Assembly (NCBI GenBank): GCA_903872345.1
Contig: CAIQKM010000062.1
Coordinates: 1-64,000 of the forward strand
Source of the DNA: an uncultured Verrucomicrobia subdivision 3 bacterium
Lineage (GTDB): Bacteria; Verrucomicrobiota; Verrucomicrobiia; Limisphaerales; UBA11358
Direction: 5' to 3'
Length of the DNA: 64,000 bases
Positions 1 to 7,593 of this stretch are shown piece by piece. Both the position numbers and the translations under genes were made by a program. The notes under the pieces were generated by a model. The model had not been told where the DNA came from and did no database searches. It was given only the letters and a program-made list of their open reading frames with translations. How positions within the stretch are numbered: the first letter of the stretch is position 1; each line of letters opens with the position of its first letter.

Positions 1-69
1 CGCCGCGAAATCGCGCAAGCCAAAGCCCGCGCCGCCGGCCTCGCAGAAATCAAACCCGAGCACCCCTGA
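1..69 (+). CDS. C-terminal end of an unidentified protein (partial)
   Basis: An open frame enters from the left edge and ends at a TGA at 67-69. The 22 visible residues are Ala-, Arg- and Lys-rich and look like the charged helical tail of a soluble protein. No family can be named from so little. Codon choice resembles the rest of the window, so a real gene end is likely, but the call depends on sequence outside the window. Confidence 0.5.
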   Translation, partial: RREIAQAKARAAGLAEIKPEHP

Positions 70-90
70 ATCATTGGGTTTTCCCGTGAA

Positions 91-119
91 TCAAACCAAA
101 TCAAACCAAATCAAACCAG
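91..119. repeat. 10-bp tandem repeat, about three copies
   Basis: The unit tcaaaccaaa occurs at 91-100 and 101-110, followed by the partial tcaaaccag. It lies 20 bases downstream of the stop codon of the partial gene. Too short for a CRISPR array; probably slippage-derived. Confidence 0.75.
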
Positions 120-147
120 TGTGAAAAACGACCCCGCCATCAGCCGA

Positions 148-226
148 GCGCCAACGGCGCAGCCTCATACCAGCCCAGAGCAACGCTCTGGGTTCGCCCG
201 CACACGAAACTCAGCCCTGAAGGGGC
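148..226 (+). repeat. Triloop-hairpin repeat module, copy 1
   Basis: Three hairpins in fixed order: GCGCC-AAC-GGCGC (148-160), CCCAGAGC-AAC-GCTCTGGG (174-192) and GCCC-TGAAG-GGGC (214-226). The gaps are 13 and 21 nt. The same order, loops and spacings recur at 40616-40694, but the second and third stems differ with both strands changed together. The block CATACCAG just before hairpin 2 is shared by all three copies. It reads as a dispersed structured repeat, not a gene. Confidence 0.8.
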
Positions 227-449
227 GACCCATCAAGTCATCAACAACGCAAAAACCCCTGCAATCAAGGCCAATCGTGCTTCATCAAGGCAAGCGTGAA
301 AATTTTAAACTGCCACCTCGCCAACGGTTCAGAAATTTAGCCTTTAGCCTTCAGCGTTTAGCCTTTTGCGTTAAAACCCCAATAATCGTGCATGATCAAG
401 GCATATCAAGGCAAACGCCAAAAAATGAAACTGCCACCTCGCCATTGTA

Positions 450-530
450 TGGAGTGCGCAGACATGTCTGCGCTTTGAACTGGGAGACATGTCTCCCAGT
501 TCCAAAGCGGCGTCATGCCGCCGCACTCCA
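450..530. repeat. BIME-like element of three hairpins with GGAG ends
   Basis: A 9-bp terminal inverted repeat, tggagtgcg (450-458) and cgcactcca (522-530), encloses three hairpins. These are a perfect 18-bp palindrome (456-473), a perfect 26-bp palindrome centred on CATG (477-502), and gcggc-gtcat-gccgc (507-521). Each outer hairpin is preceded on its own strand by GGAG. Head-to-head hairpins with a GGAG tetranucleotide are the layout of REP pairs (BIMEs). The right half resembles the single element at 11426-11446. Confidence 0.75.
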
Positions 531-683
531 CATCGCCCTCGCCGTGTACCACCCGAAATCCGGGAGCCGGGACCCGGTTCCCCCTACCCGCACCCGATGC
601 GCGCTTCAAAATTGTCACACTCTACGCGTTGACGAACCGGCTCCCGGCAGGCACAGTATCGCCGCCGTTTGCGAACGGAAATT

Positions 684-1769
684 ATGCGGGTTTGCTTTAC
701 CATTCAAGGTGAGGGACGCGGACACTTCACGCAGGCATTGGCCTTGCGGGAAATGCTCCTGCATCGGGGACACGAAGTTGTGGCGGTCATTGCCGGCACC
801 AACGGCCACCGTCCCCTGCCGGACTACGTGCAGAACGCCTTCGGCGTGCCGCTGCGCAGCATGTTCAGCCCCGGCTTCCAGTTCAAGGGCAAGCGCGGCG
901 TCTCCGTGCTCGGCTCGGGCATTGACGCCCTGAAACGCCTGCCCGAATTTCGCGCCAGCCTGAAGCAACTGGACGAAACCATCGCCACCACGAAGCCGGA
1001 CGTCATCGTCAATTTTCTCGAACCCGTCACCGGCGTTTACAAGTTTCTCGGCCGCGCCAAGGTGCCCGTGCTCGTCACCGGCCACCAGTTCATGCTGGAG
1101 CACCCGGAATTTCCCCGGCAGCGCCACGCCCCCATGCAGCAAATGGGCTTTCGCAATTTTGTCCGCCTCGTCAGCGGCGGCGCCGCCAAGCTGGCGCTCT
1201 CCTTTTACGAGGCCAGAAATTTGCCGGACAAAAAACTGTTCGTCTGCCCGCCCATTCTGCGCAAGCAACTGTTTGAAATTTCCCCTGTCGTCCGCGGCGA
1301 TTATTTCCTCGTCTATCTCCTGAACGCCGGCTACGCCGGCGATATCGAGCGCTGGTGCAAAGAAAATCCCGCCGTGCCGGTCCATTGCTTCTACGACAAA
1401 CCCGGCGCGCCCGAAGAGGAACAGGTGCTGCCGAGCCTCACCTTTCACCGTTTGCACGGGGAGAAATTCTTGCGGCTCATGGGCGGCTGCCGCGCGGTCG
1501 TCTGCACCGCCGGTTTCGAATCCGTCAGCGAAGCCGCCTACCTGGGCAAGCCCGTGCTGATGATTCCCGTGCAGAATCACATAGAGCAGTATCTGAATTC
1601 CCTCGACGCCCAGCAGGCCGGCTTGGGCATCGCCGACACCGAATTCAAACTCAGCCGTCTGCTCGCCCCCGATGTTCCCGCCGGTGGCCGGAAATTTCAC
1701 GACTGGGTGGATCGCGCCGAAAAAGTGGCCGTGGATATCGTGGAAAAAGTCGCCTCCGACCGCCGGTAG
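684..1769 (+). CDS. MurG-like glycosyltransferase family protein
   Basis: Probably transfers a sugar from a nucleotide donor in the cytoplasm; the acceptor cannot be told. The N-terminus has the glycine-rich GEGRGHFTQAL loop typical of GT-B enzymes of the MurG/UDP-glycosyltransferase type. The C-terminal third has the donor-site signature CTAGFESVSEAAYLGKP, followed by PVQNHIEQYLN. At 361 residues it matches a complete GT-B fold, with no signal peptide or membrane segment. I chose the ATG at 684 because it opens directly on the first beta strand (MRVCFTIQG); a TTG at 669 would add five residues. It stands alone behind a repeat-rich spacer. Alternative: a member of the conserved GT-like family seen beside exopolysaccharide genes. 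The fold is fairly certain, the substrate unknown. Confidence 0.8.
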   Translation: MRVCFTIQGEGRGHFTQALALREMLLHRGHEVVAVIAGTNGHRPLPDYVQNAFGVPLRSMFSPGFQFKGKRGVSVLGSGIDALKRLPEFRASLKQLDETIATTKPDVIVNFLEPVTGVYKFLGRAKVPVLVTGHQFMLEHPEFPRQRHAPMQQMGFRNFVRLVSGGAAKLALSFYEARNLPDKKLFVCPPILRKQLFEISPVVRGDYFLVYLLNAGYAGDIERWCKENPAVPVHCFYDKPGAPEEEQVLPSLTFHRLHGEKFLRLMGGCRAVVCTAGFESVSEAAYLGKPVLMIPVQNHIEQYLNSLDAQQAGLGIADTEFKLSRLLAPDVPAGGRKFHDWVDRAEKVAVDIVEKVASDRR

Positions 1770-1866
1770 CGGCAGTTTCGGTTAAACATCGGCACCCTTC
1801 GGCCTGCGCGCGGGAATAGCGGATAGGCCAAACGGTGACCAATTTAATCAAATCGCCCATAGGCAA

Positions 1867-2379
1867 ATGATCACGCATAGTCAAAGCGGAGCGATTCGCC
1901 GCAAGCTTATCCTTTGGCTCGGGATTTCCAGTCTCATAATGGTTGTGTTTGCCGTTTGTGTGGCGGTGGTGAAGCACCGGGATGAGCACGCCCGGAAGCT
2001 TTGGAAAGATGCAGCGTTGGTGCAGATCGCCGAGACTTCGCTGACGGGTGAGGTGGTTCGCACTGAGATAGACCAGCTCAAGCATCCAACACCAAACTTG
2101 GATTTAGGTTGGACCCACGAGCATGTGCTGCTGATGACGAATGGCGAATTTCTGGTTTTTGCCTTTCGTCATGGTTTTAATGATGAATTCGTTGACCACT
2201 TATTCCTCGCACATGGTTCCGACGGACGCTGGTATTACAGCACGTACCACTTTTGCAACCAGATGGCCGCAGTCATAACTGATGAGCCGCCGGGTTCGAT
2301 CGCGGAGTTTGCGCGGCGATATTCGGTGCGGGAGTTTGACGGCAAATCGGACATTTGCTTGCAGCCTACGGGGCCTTGA
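1867..2379 (+). CDS. Hypothetical single-pass membrane protein
   Basis: 170 residues. After a short charged start, residues 15-37 form one hydrophobic segment (LILWLGISSLIMVVFAVCV), so the protein is probably anchored in the inner membrane with its remainder outside. The soluble part has a conserved-looking block, GWTHEHVLLMTNGEFLVFAFRHG, then FVDHLFLAHGSDGRWYYSTYHFC with several His, Asp and Trp residues. That pattern suits a small periplasmic beta-sandwich. I do not recognise the family. It ends 17 bp before the most likely start of the LRR protein, so the two may be co-transcribed. Confidence 0.7.
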   Translation: MITHSQSGAIRRKLILWLGISSLIMVVFAVCVAVVKHRDEHARKLWKDAALVQIAETSLTGEVVRTEIDQLKHPTPNLDLGWTHEHVLLMTNGEFLVFAFRHGFNDEFVDHLFLAHGSDGRWYYSTYHFCNQMAAVITDEPPGSIAEFARRYSVREFDGKSDICLQPTGP

Positions 2380-2396
2380 GAAATAATTTGAAAACG

Positions 2397-3647
2397 ATGA
2401 GGCCAATCGACCATGCAGACCGCCAGGCGAACGCGTTGGCCGTTACGCTGTCCCGGATGGCTGTGGTTTTCTTGCTCCTGATCCCGTCCGAGCTGCAGGC
2501 CCAATACCGGTATTCCACTTATGTGTATGGCAGTTCTGGATATGTGACGATTGACGGTCCGTCGGGCAGTCCCACGTCCATGACCCTGCCGAGCGCCATC
2601 AACAAGTACCCGGTGTACAATATCCTGCAGCTGGCGTTTTGGAGCTGTGCCAGCCTGACGAGTGTTTCGATTCCGTACTCGATTGACAGCATCGGCGCGG
2701 AGGCGTTTGGGAACTGCCAGAAATTGACGTCCATCGCGGTGGATCCGGCCAATTATGCGTACGCCGGCATTGGCGGTGTGTTGTTCAACAAGAGTGTCAC
2801 GCAACTCATTCAGTATCCGGGCGGATTATCCGGGAACTACACAATGCCCGCCAGTGTCACGAGCCTTGCGGATAATGCGTTCATGTACGATGCGAAGCTG
2901 ACAGGCGTGACGATGCCGGCGGGGTTGACGAGCATCGGGCTGGACGAGTTTGAAAACTCGGGTCTCACGAATGTGTTGATTCCCGCCAGTGTGAACAGCA
3001 TCGGCCAATATGCCTTCAGCGGTTGCGTCAATTTGACGGCGATTACGGTGGATCCGGCCGGCACCAATTTTTCCAGCCTCAACGGGGTCTTGTTCAACAA
3101 AAGCGGAACCCTGCTCATTCAGTATCCGCCGGGATTGAGCGGGAGCTACACGGTGCCGTACGGGGTGACCAATATCGGTAATTATTATTCGTTTGAAGCT
3201 TGTTCCAAGCTGACCAGTGTGACGATTCCGAGCACGGTCACTTACATCGGGACCAATGCGTTTCTGTTCTGCTCGGGTCTGACGAATGTCTTTTTCCAAG
3301 GCAACGCACCGGTGGTGGGGACGTCGGCGTTTGCGTCCGCGCCGGTGACGGCTTATTACCTGCCGGGCACGACGGGCTGGGGGACGTTTGCGGCGGCCAC
3401 GGGGCTGACGCCGGTGTTATGGGATCCGCAGGCGCAGACGGCGGATGGCGGGTTTGGGGTGCGGTCGAACCGGTTTGGGTTCAACCTGACGGGGAGCACC
3501 AATTATATGGTGGTGGTGGAGGCAAGCACGAACCTGGTGACTTGGGTGCCGGTGTCCACCAATTCGCTGGCCGCCGGCACAAGCTATTTCAGCGATCCGC
3601 AGTGGACGAATTATCCCGGCCGTTGTTACCGGCTCCGCTCGCCATAA
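2397..3647 (+). CDS. Secreted leucine-rich repeat (LRR_5/BspA-like) surface protein
   Basis: Likely a cell-surface or secreted binding protein. A hydrophobic signal (VVFLLLIPSELQAQ) is followed by at least five BspA-type LRR_5 units with the rhythm LTSVSIPxSVxxIGxxAFxxC. Two 'GVLFNKS..LIQYPxGLSG' inserts show an internal duplication. The last ~55 residues (FGFNLTGSTNYMVVVEASTNL ... YPGRCYRL) are a Verrucomicrobia-type C-terminal domain seen in many secreted proteins of the group. The start at 2397 avoids overlap with the upstream gene; an ATG at 2457 would give a tighter signal peptide, and one at 2355 would overlap. LRR_5 proteins in other bacteria mediate adhesion, but the ligand here is unknown. 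Confidence 0.85.
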   Translation: MRPIDHADRQANALAVTLSRMAVVFLLLIPSELQAQYRYSTYVYGSSGYVTIDGPSGSPTSMTLPSAINKYPVYNILQLAFWSCASLTSVSIPYSIDSIGAEAFGNCQKLTSIAVDPANYAYAGIGGVLFNKSVTQLIQYPGGLSGNYTMPASVTSLADNAFMYDAKLTGVTMPAGLTSIGLDEFENSGLTNVLIPASVNSIGQYAFSGCVNLTAITVDPAGTNFSSLNGVLFNKSGTLLIQYPPGLSGSYTVPYGVTNIGNYYSFEACSKLTSVTIPSTVTYIGTNAFLFCSGLTNVFFQGNAPVVGTSAFASAPVTAYYLPGTTGWGTFAAATGLTPVLWDPQAQTADGGFGVRSNRFGFNLTGSTNYMVVVEASTNLVTWVPVSTNSLAAGTSYFSDPQWTNYPGRCYRLRSP

Positions 3648-3666
3648 CGTGCTGGTGGCGGTTCCG

Positions 3667-3930
3667 TCACAGCACCGGCAACAAGGTGGTGGCCAGCCAG
3701 AGGAAGCAGGCTGTCAGGCCGAGGGCGGCCACCAGGCGGTAGCGGTTCCAAGAAAGCAGGCTCACGATCAGCACCGCTGCCATCAAAACCGCCAGGCCCG
3801 GCGAGACGCCGACCCGGCCGGATTTCGTATACGCACCGGCGGGGGACCACAGGCCCATGCTGAGATACGCGAGCAGGACCAGCGTGAAAAGCGCGGTCCG
3901 GAGCACCCGGTTGGCGGTGGGATTGGGCAT
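3667..3930 (-). CDS. Small hydrophobic membrane protein
   Basis: 87 residues beginning MPNPTANRVLRTALF. Three hydrophobic stretches are visible: about 11-27, 41-58 (PGLAVLMAAVLIVSLL) and 63-84. This gives a tiny integral membrane protein of unknown function. The open frame extends upstream to 4128, but that extension reads through the inverted repeat at 4003-4144 and is low-quality, so the ATG at 3930 is preferred. It converges with the LRR gene, 19 bp apart, and lies downstream of the larger membrane protein at 4141-4692 on the same strand. Confidence 0.55.
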   Translation of the reverse strand: MPNPTANRVLRTALFTLVLLAYLSMGLWSPAGAYTKSGRVGVSPGLAVLMAAVLIVSLLSWNRYRLVAALGLTACFLWLATTLLPVL

Positions 3931-4002
3931 GGCACGGGTTGACTGGGGTACCCTCACTTCACCACTGGCGGGCGGGCTTGTCAATGTTCTTTGGGCCGAT
4001 CC

Positions 4003-4144
4003 GTAGCGGCGGGCATCTTGCCGGCCGTGGAGCCGGTGCTTCCAGCCCGGCGGCAATGACTTCGCCAGCACCAGCAGTTGGTTATTCGCCAGTGGGGGGA
4101 CGATTTCATGGCTCTCCCCGGCCGGCAAGAATGCCCGCCGCTAC
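4003..4144. repeat. BIME-like element with GTAG at both ends
   Basis: A 25-26 bp inverted repeat, 4003-4027 against 4119-4144, differs by one inserted base. Each arm begins, on its own strand, with GTAG followed by an imperfect hairpin (gcgggca-tct-tgccggc in the left arm). GTAG plus hairpin, repeated head-to-head, is the signature of REP pairs. The right-hand GTAG supplies the TAG stop codon of the membrane protein at 4141-4692, so insertion here may have set the end of that protein. Confidence 0.75.
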
Positions 4145-4692
4145 GGGGAGGAAGAGGCTTCCAGATCGTGTAGCTTGGGGCCGACGAGGTCGCCGAGTTT
4201 GTCGCCGGCGGTGAACAAGATGAAACCGAAGCCGAGGAGCGCCACCACGAGGATGAGGAACATCCAGAGGTGATGGGATTCAAACTCTTTGATGGTGCGG
4301 GCAAAGGCGAGCAGCGCGAGCACGGCGGCGACGATGATGACGGAATCCACGCTCACCCGCTGCCAGTAGCTGCCGCCCAGGTGCAGCCACATGCCGAATT
4401 CATCGAAGGTGAGGGCCATGGCAAAGCCGTACAGAACGGCCGTGACCGACGCGGCGCGGCCGCCGGGCCGCCGGAACACGCTGTAGCCCGCCACGCCGGC
4501 CAGCACGAAGATGCCGTAGTTCAGGTGGTGAACATGCGTTCCTTGCATGAAGAAATACATGTTCGGAATGGCGTGCGCCATGATCAGGAACACGAGCGCG
4601 CGCGCGGTGATAAAGGTGAGGAGGAAGCTGAAGAGCGACAGTCGCGCCAGTTGATGGGCGGTGGCCCGATGGATGGGATGTTCGGTGCTCAT
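4141..4692 (-). CDS. Conserved multi-pass membrane protein
   Basis: 183 residues with about five membrane segments. Two polar signatures stand out: GTHVHHLNYGIF near residue 55, and LTFDEFGMWLHLGGSYW followed by SVD near residues 95-117. A similar HxHH plus DEF-x-WLH plus SVD arrangement occurs in uncharacterised membrane proteins of actinobacteria and others; the His and Asp residues hint at a metal or proton site. I chose the ATG at 4692 (MSTEHPIHRAT) because the upstream extension is unlike a membrane-protein N-terminus. Its stop codon lies inside the GTAG of the adjacent BIME-like element. Function unknown. Confidence 0.75.
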   Translation of the reverse strand: MSTEHPIHRATAHQLARLSLFSFLLTFITARALVFLIMAHAIPNMYFFMQGTHVHHLNYGIFVLAGVAGYSVFRRPGGRAASVTAVLYGFAMALTFDEFGMWLHLGGSYWQRVSVDSVIIVAAVLALLAFARTIKEFESHHLWMFLILVVALLGFGFILFTAGDKLGDLVGPKLHDLEASSSP

Positions 4693-4739
4693 GATCTGAA
4701 TGCCGGCACGGTGATTATCATGGATGGCGGGCGGAGGCA

Positions 4740-4769
4740 ATGCGGAAGCGGGACATGCGGAAGCGGGAC
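4740..4769. repeat. 15-bp tandem duplication
   Basis: The unit atgcggaagcgggac occurs twice without a gap (4740-4754 and 4755-4769). It lies in the 273-bp gap between two minus-strand genes, close upstream of the membrane protein start. Nothing else in that gap is recognisable. Confidence 0.7.
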
Positions 4770-4965
4770 GGCCGGGGCCGGGGAGAGGCGGAGGGTAGAT
4801 GTTTTTACAAAAGTCTTCATGCGCTGCGTTCGCCGCCTTGGGATTTTCACGGGAGCGAGATGATTTTAATCGGTGCAGAAGGCGTTTTTAACCCATTTTT
4901 GCGGACTGTGGGGATTGCCTTGTTCATTTCATCGCGATATTTGACACCTAAGTTGCGTTTGCCAA

Positions 4966-7497
4966 TCACTTTGGGACCAACAATTTCTCGCCCTTTCCGA
5001 AGGCCCACACGGTCAAATTGAAACGCACTGTTGCGCCGGCGGCCGTCGCGAATTGGACGCCGAACTTTGAATCGCCGTTCGGCAACGTGCCGGCGCGGGG
5101 CAGGACGAGATCGGCAATCCTCTTCCGGTTAGAGTCGGCGATGTAGGCGCCGTTTTCCTGGCAGATGATGAACTGGCCTTTCCCAATTTGTTGGTCGGCC
5201 TTGACCTGCGCGCCGTCCGGCAAGGTGATGACGCAGCCGTTGACGCCGTCATCCACTTGCAGCGCGAATTGCAACGACTGGGCGTCCTGCGGATTGCGAA
5301 GCGGGATTTGCTTCGCTGCGCGGCCCGCGCTTTCGGAGATGCGGAATTCCTGCACCGGATAGAGGACAAAAGTTTTTTGGCCGGGCTGTTCCAGATGAAA
5401 TTTGAACGCGGGATCGGTGAGTTGCTTTTTTATTTCTTTCGTGAAAACACCCAAGGCACGGGCGTTTTCCCAGGCGCGATAGTATTTGAAGATGGCGTCA
5501 CGCTCGCCGGTCCGATCAATGCCGTCCGCACTCACGCTGAAGGCGTAGGTCGCATCCCAGCCGACGGATTTGGCCTGGAGATTTTCCGCGTCGTAAAGCG
5601 ACCAGTCGCTATGCCAGGCCTGGATGCCGAATGTGGCGGGAAAATAACTGCTGCTAAAACCGTTGCCGATATCCTTGCCTTCGGTGGCGCGGCGACCGGT
5701 GACGGCGTTGAACATGTTGTCGCCGCCGCCGACGTTACAGACATCAAAATAGTCCCAGCCGCCGGCGAAAACGCACGAGCCGGTCACGCGCGGATATTTG
5801 CCGGTGAGCCGGTGGTAGGTTTCATAGAGATGGCGGCAGAAAACGCGCGGGCCGTAATAGCCCTGGTTCTGGTAGAGTGTGCTTTCAAAGCCGTCGAAGT
5901 TGATGCAGTCCATGGAATTGTCGGCCATGAGGCCGGCGTAATAATCCGCATAATCCGCCATCAGTTTCAGGTCGGGTACGAACCCGTTGTAGCAATTCTG
6001 CTGGAGCTTCACGACTTCCTCGCCGGCCTTGTGCGCGGCGGCCGTGGAAGCGTGGCCGCGCTTGATCCCTTGGAGAAGCCAAGGCGCGGCGGCACTGATC
6101 CCGTCGTAGCGCAACATTTCACCGCCGATGCGAAGATAATTGGAATCGTCGCCGCGCGGCCAGGTTCCCTTTTCCGCGAGGAACGACGGATCGGTTACTT
6201 CGATCGCGGTGTCGGTGGGCGAGATGTCCCGCGCGAGTTTGGTCCGGCAAACGGTTTGCAAATGTTCGCCGGGCACGGGCGTGACGTCGCGTGAAACGCC
6301 GCCCTGAAGAAAGACGCAGAGCGTGTGCAGACCACCGTGGCTCAATCCGTGCCGGTGCGCCTCCGCGGTGAAATCCGCGTAGGGAAGGCTGCCGCCCCCC
6401 GTGAGTTCGAGGTTGCCTTGCCTCCAGTTGTTCCCAAGTGACGGATAAAATTCACCGGTTTCGCGCGAAATGGTTTTCAGGCCAAGCGCCTCACAGTATG
6501 CAATGGCCTTGTCCACCGGGCCTTGCCAGTACAGCTGCGGCTTGAACGACGACGGATCGCGAACCCATTTCCCGTCAATCACGATGTGCGGCAGGCCTTC
6601 GGCCACGATGATTCTCTCAATCGTCGCCAGACCTTCGTCATCCGGGCACGCATAGAGCGCGATGGCTGTATTCGTGAAATCAATGCCCGGCAGCGGATCG
6701 GAAATCTGATGCCGCGGACGCGAGCGATCAAAACCCGGCAGCAGGGATACATTGTAGGTGTAGGCGCGGCGGCGATCCCGTGCGTGATAAGCCACGCTGG
6801 AGCCGAAGTCCGGTTCCAGCCACGCGCCGTTGCCGTAAGCCTGCTGGAAATATTCCTCCGGATGCGAATAAAACGCCACGTCGTTCACCCCGTCACCGCC
6901 AACATTGAACCGCTGGCCTTCCCGATATTTCGATGGCACGGGAAAATGCACCGGATCAAGGGTGTGGATGTAATAAACCATCGGCTGCATGTCGCTTTCC
7001 GTCGGCAGCCCGGTGGTGGTGTTATCATCCAGGCCCAACATGCCGATCGCCCAATCCGCGTTGCGCACCACGCCAATAATATCGCCGATCTTGCCGGCAA
7101 TCTTCGTGTGCAGCGGTCCCCAGACAATGGTGTCCACGTTGCCGCGCGGCGTCAGCGAAACGAGTTGAAAGCGGAAATAATCTTCCTTTGCCGCGGTCTT
7201 GACGACAGCCGCCGCGCCGTTCCGATATTTCAGCGTGAATTGGGCTTTGCCTTGGTCGTAAGCGGCCGCGGTTGGAAAAAGCAGTTTCCCGTTGGGCTGC
7301 CCGTATTCGTGCAGGCACATCAATGGCGACGGATGACCGGCCGGGCTGTAATCCTTGCCGGTTTTGAGCGCGACCAGCGACGCGATGAAACCCTGCGCAT
7401 CAATCTGAACGCGGGCCTGCGAAGTCTGAAATGCGGTTTGCGCGCCGGCGGCGGCGACAAAAGCCGTGAGGCAGGCCGCTGTGAAAATTGTTTTCAA
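4966..7497 (-). CDS. Putative secreted glycoside hydrolase-like protein
   Basis: About 843 residues, exported. The signal sequence KTIFTAACLTAFVAAAGAQ starts best at the TTG at 7497; an ATG at 7569 would add 24 unlikely residues. The middle has features of a TIM-barrel glycosidase: LYWQGPVDKAIAYCEALG, then DFTAEAHRHGLSHGGLHT, then the acidic strand end NSMDCINFDGFE. The aromatic-rich stretch FGIQAWHSDWSLYD follows. Asp and Glu in INFDGFE are candidate catalytic residues by analogy with retaining alpha-glycosidases. No known GH family can be assigned by eye. A beta-sandwich-like tail closes the protein. It lies 96 bp downstream of another large secreted protein on the same strand, suggesting one glycan-degradation operon. 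Confidence 0.7.
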   Translation of the reverse strand: MKTIFTAACLTAFVAAAGAQTAFQTSQARVQIDAQGFIASLVALKTGKDYSPAGHPSPLMCLHEYGQPNGKLLFPTAAAYDQGKAQFTLKYRNGAAAVVKTAAKEDYFRFQLVSLTPRGNVDTIVWGPLHTKIAGKIGDIIGVVRNADWAIGMLGLDDNTTTGLPTESDMQPMVYYIHTLDPVHFPVPSKYREGQRFNVGGDGVNDVAFYSHPEEYFQQAYGNGAWLEPDFGSSVAYHARDRRRAYTYNVSLLPGFDRSRPRHQISDPLPGIDFTNTAIALYACPDDEGLATIERIIVAEGLPHIVIDGKWVRDPSSFKPQLYWQGPVDKAIAYCEALGLKTISRETGEFYPSLGNNWRQGNLELTGGGSLPYADFTAEAHRHGLSHGGLHTLCVFLQGGVSRDVTPVPGEHLQTVCRTKLARDISPTDTAIEVTDPSFLAEKGTWPRGDDSNYLRIGGEMLRYDGISAAAPWLLQGIKRGHASTAAAHKAGEEVVKLQQNCYNGFVPDLKLMADYADYYAGLMADNSMDCINFDGFESTLYQNQGYYGPRVFCRHLYETYHRLTGKYPRVTGSCVFAGGWDYFDVCNVGGGDNMFNAVTGRRATEGKDIGNGFSSSYFPATFGIQAWHSDWSLYDAENLQAKSVGWDATYAFSVSADGIDRTGERDAIFKYYRAWENARALGVFTKEIKKQLTDPAFKFHLEQPGQKTFVLYPVQEFRISESAGRAAKQIPLRNPQDAQSLQFALQVDDGVNGCVITLPDGAQVKADQQIGKGQFIICQENGAYIADSNRKRIADLVLPRAGTLPNGDSKFGVQFATAAGATVRFNLTVWAFGKGEKLLVPK

Positions 7498-7593
7498 GTT
7501 GGTTTGTTTGCGGATTTTCCTATTTCCAACGGAATGCTGGCCAAAGCAGATTTTTTGACAATACCACAAACCGGTTAGGCAAACGGCACGCCG

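Larger units (their letters stand above)
70..683. other. 614-bp intergenic region built of repeats
   Basis: I see no credible gene here. The long open frame that crosses it on the plus strand runs out of phase into the glycosyltransferase gene and reads repeat DNA. The stretch holds a 10-bp tandem repeat (91-119), a triloop-hairpin module (148-226), a diverged direct duplication (273-323 and 384-444, both ending in the same 15-base block before a shared gcca) and a three-hairpin BIME-like element (450-530). The last 150 bases before the next gene show no obvious sigma-70 promoter. Confidence 0.7.

Noticed and set aside
121-933. 270-codon open frame over the first spacer
   Set aside because: It reads repeat DNA and then the glycosyltransferase gene out of phase.
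615-1700. 361-codon minus-strand frame
   Set aside because: Exact antisense of the glycosyltransferase, with no recognisable domain.
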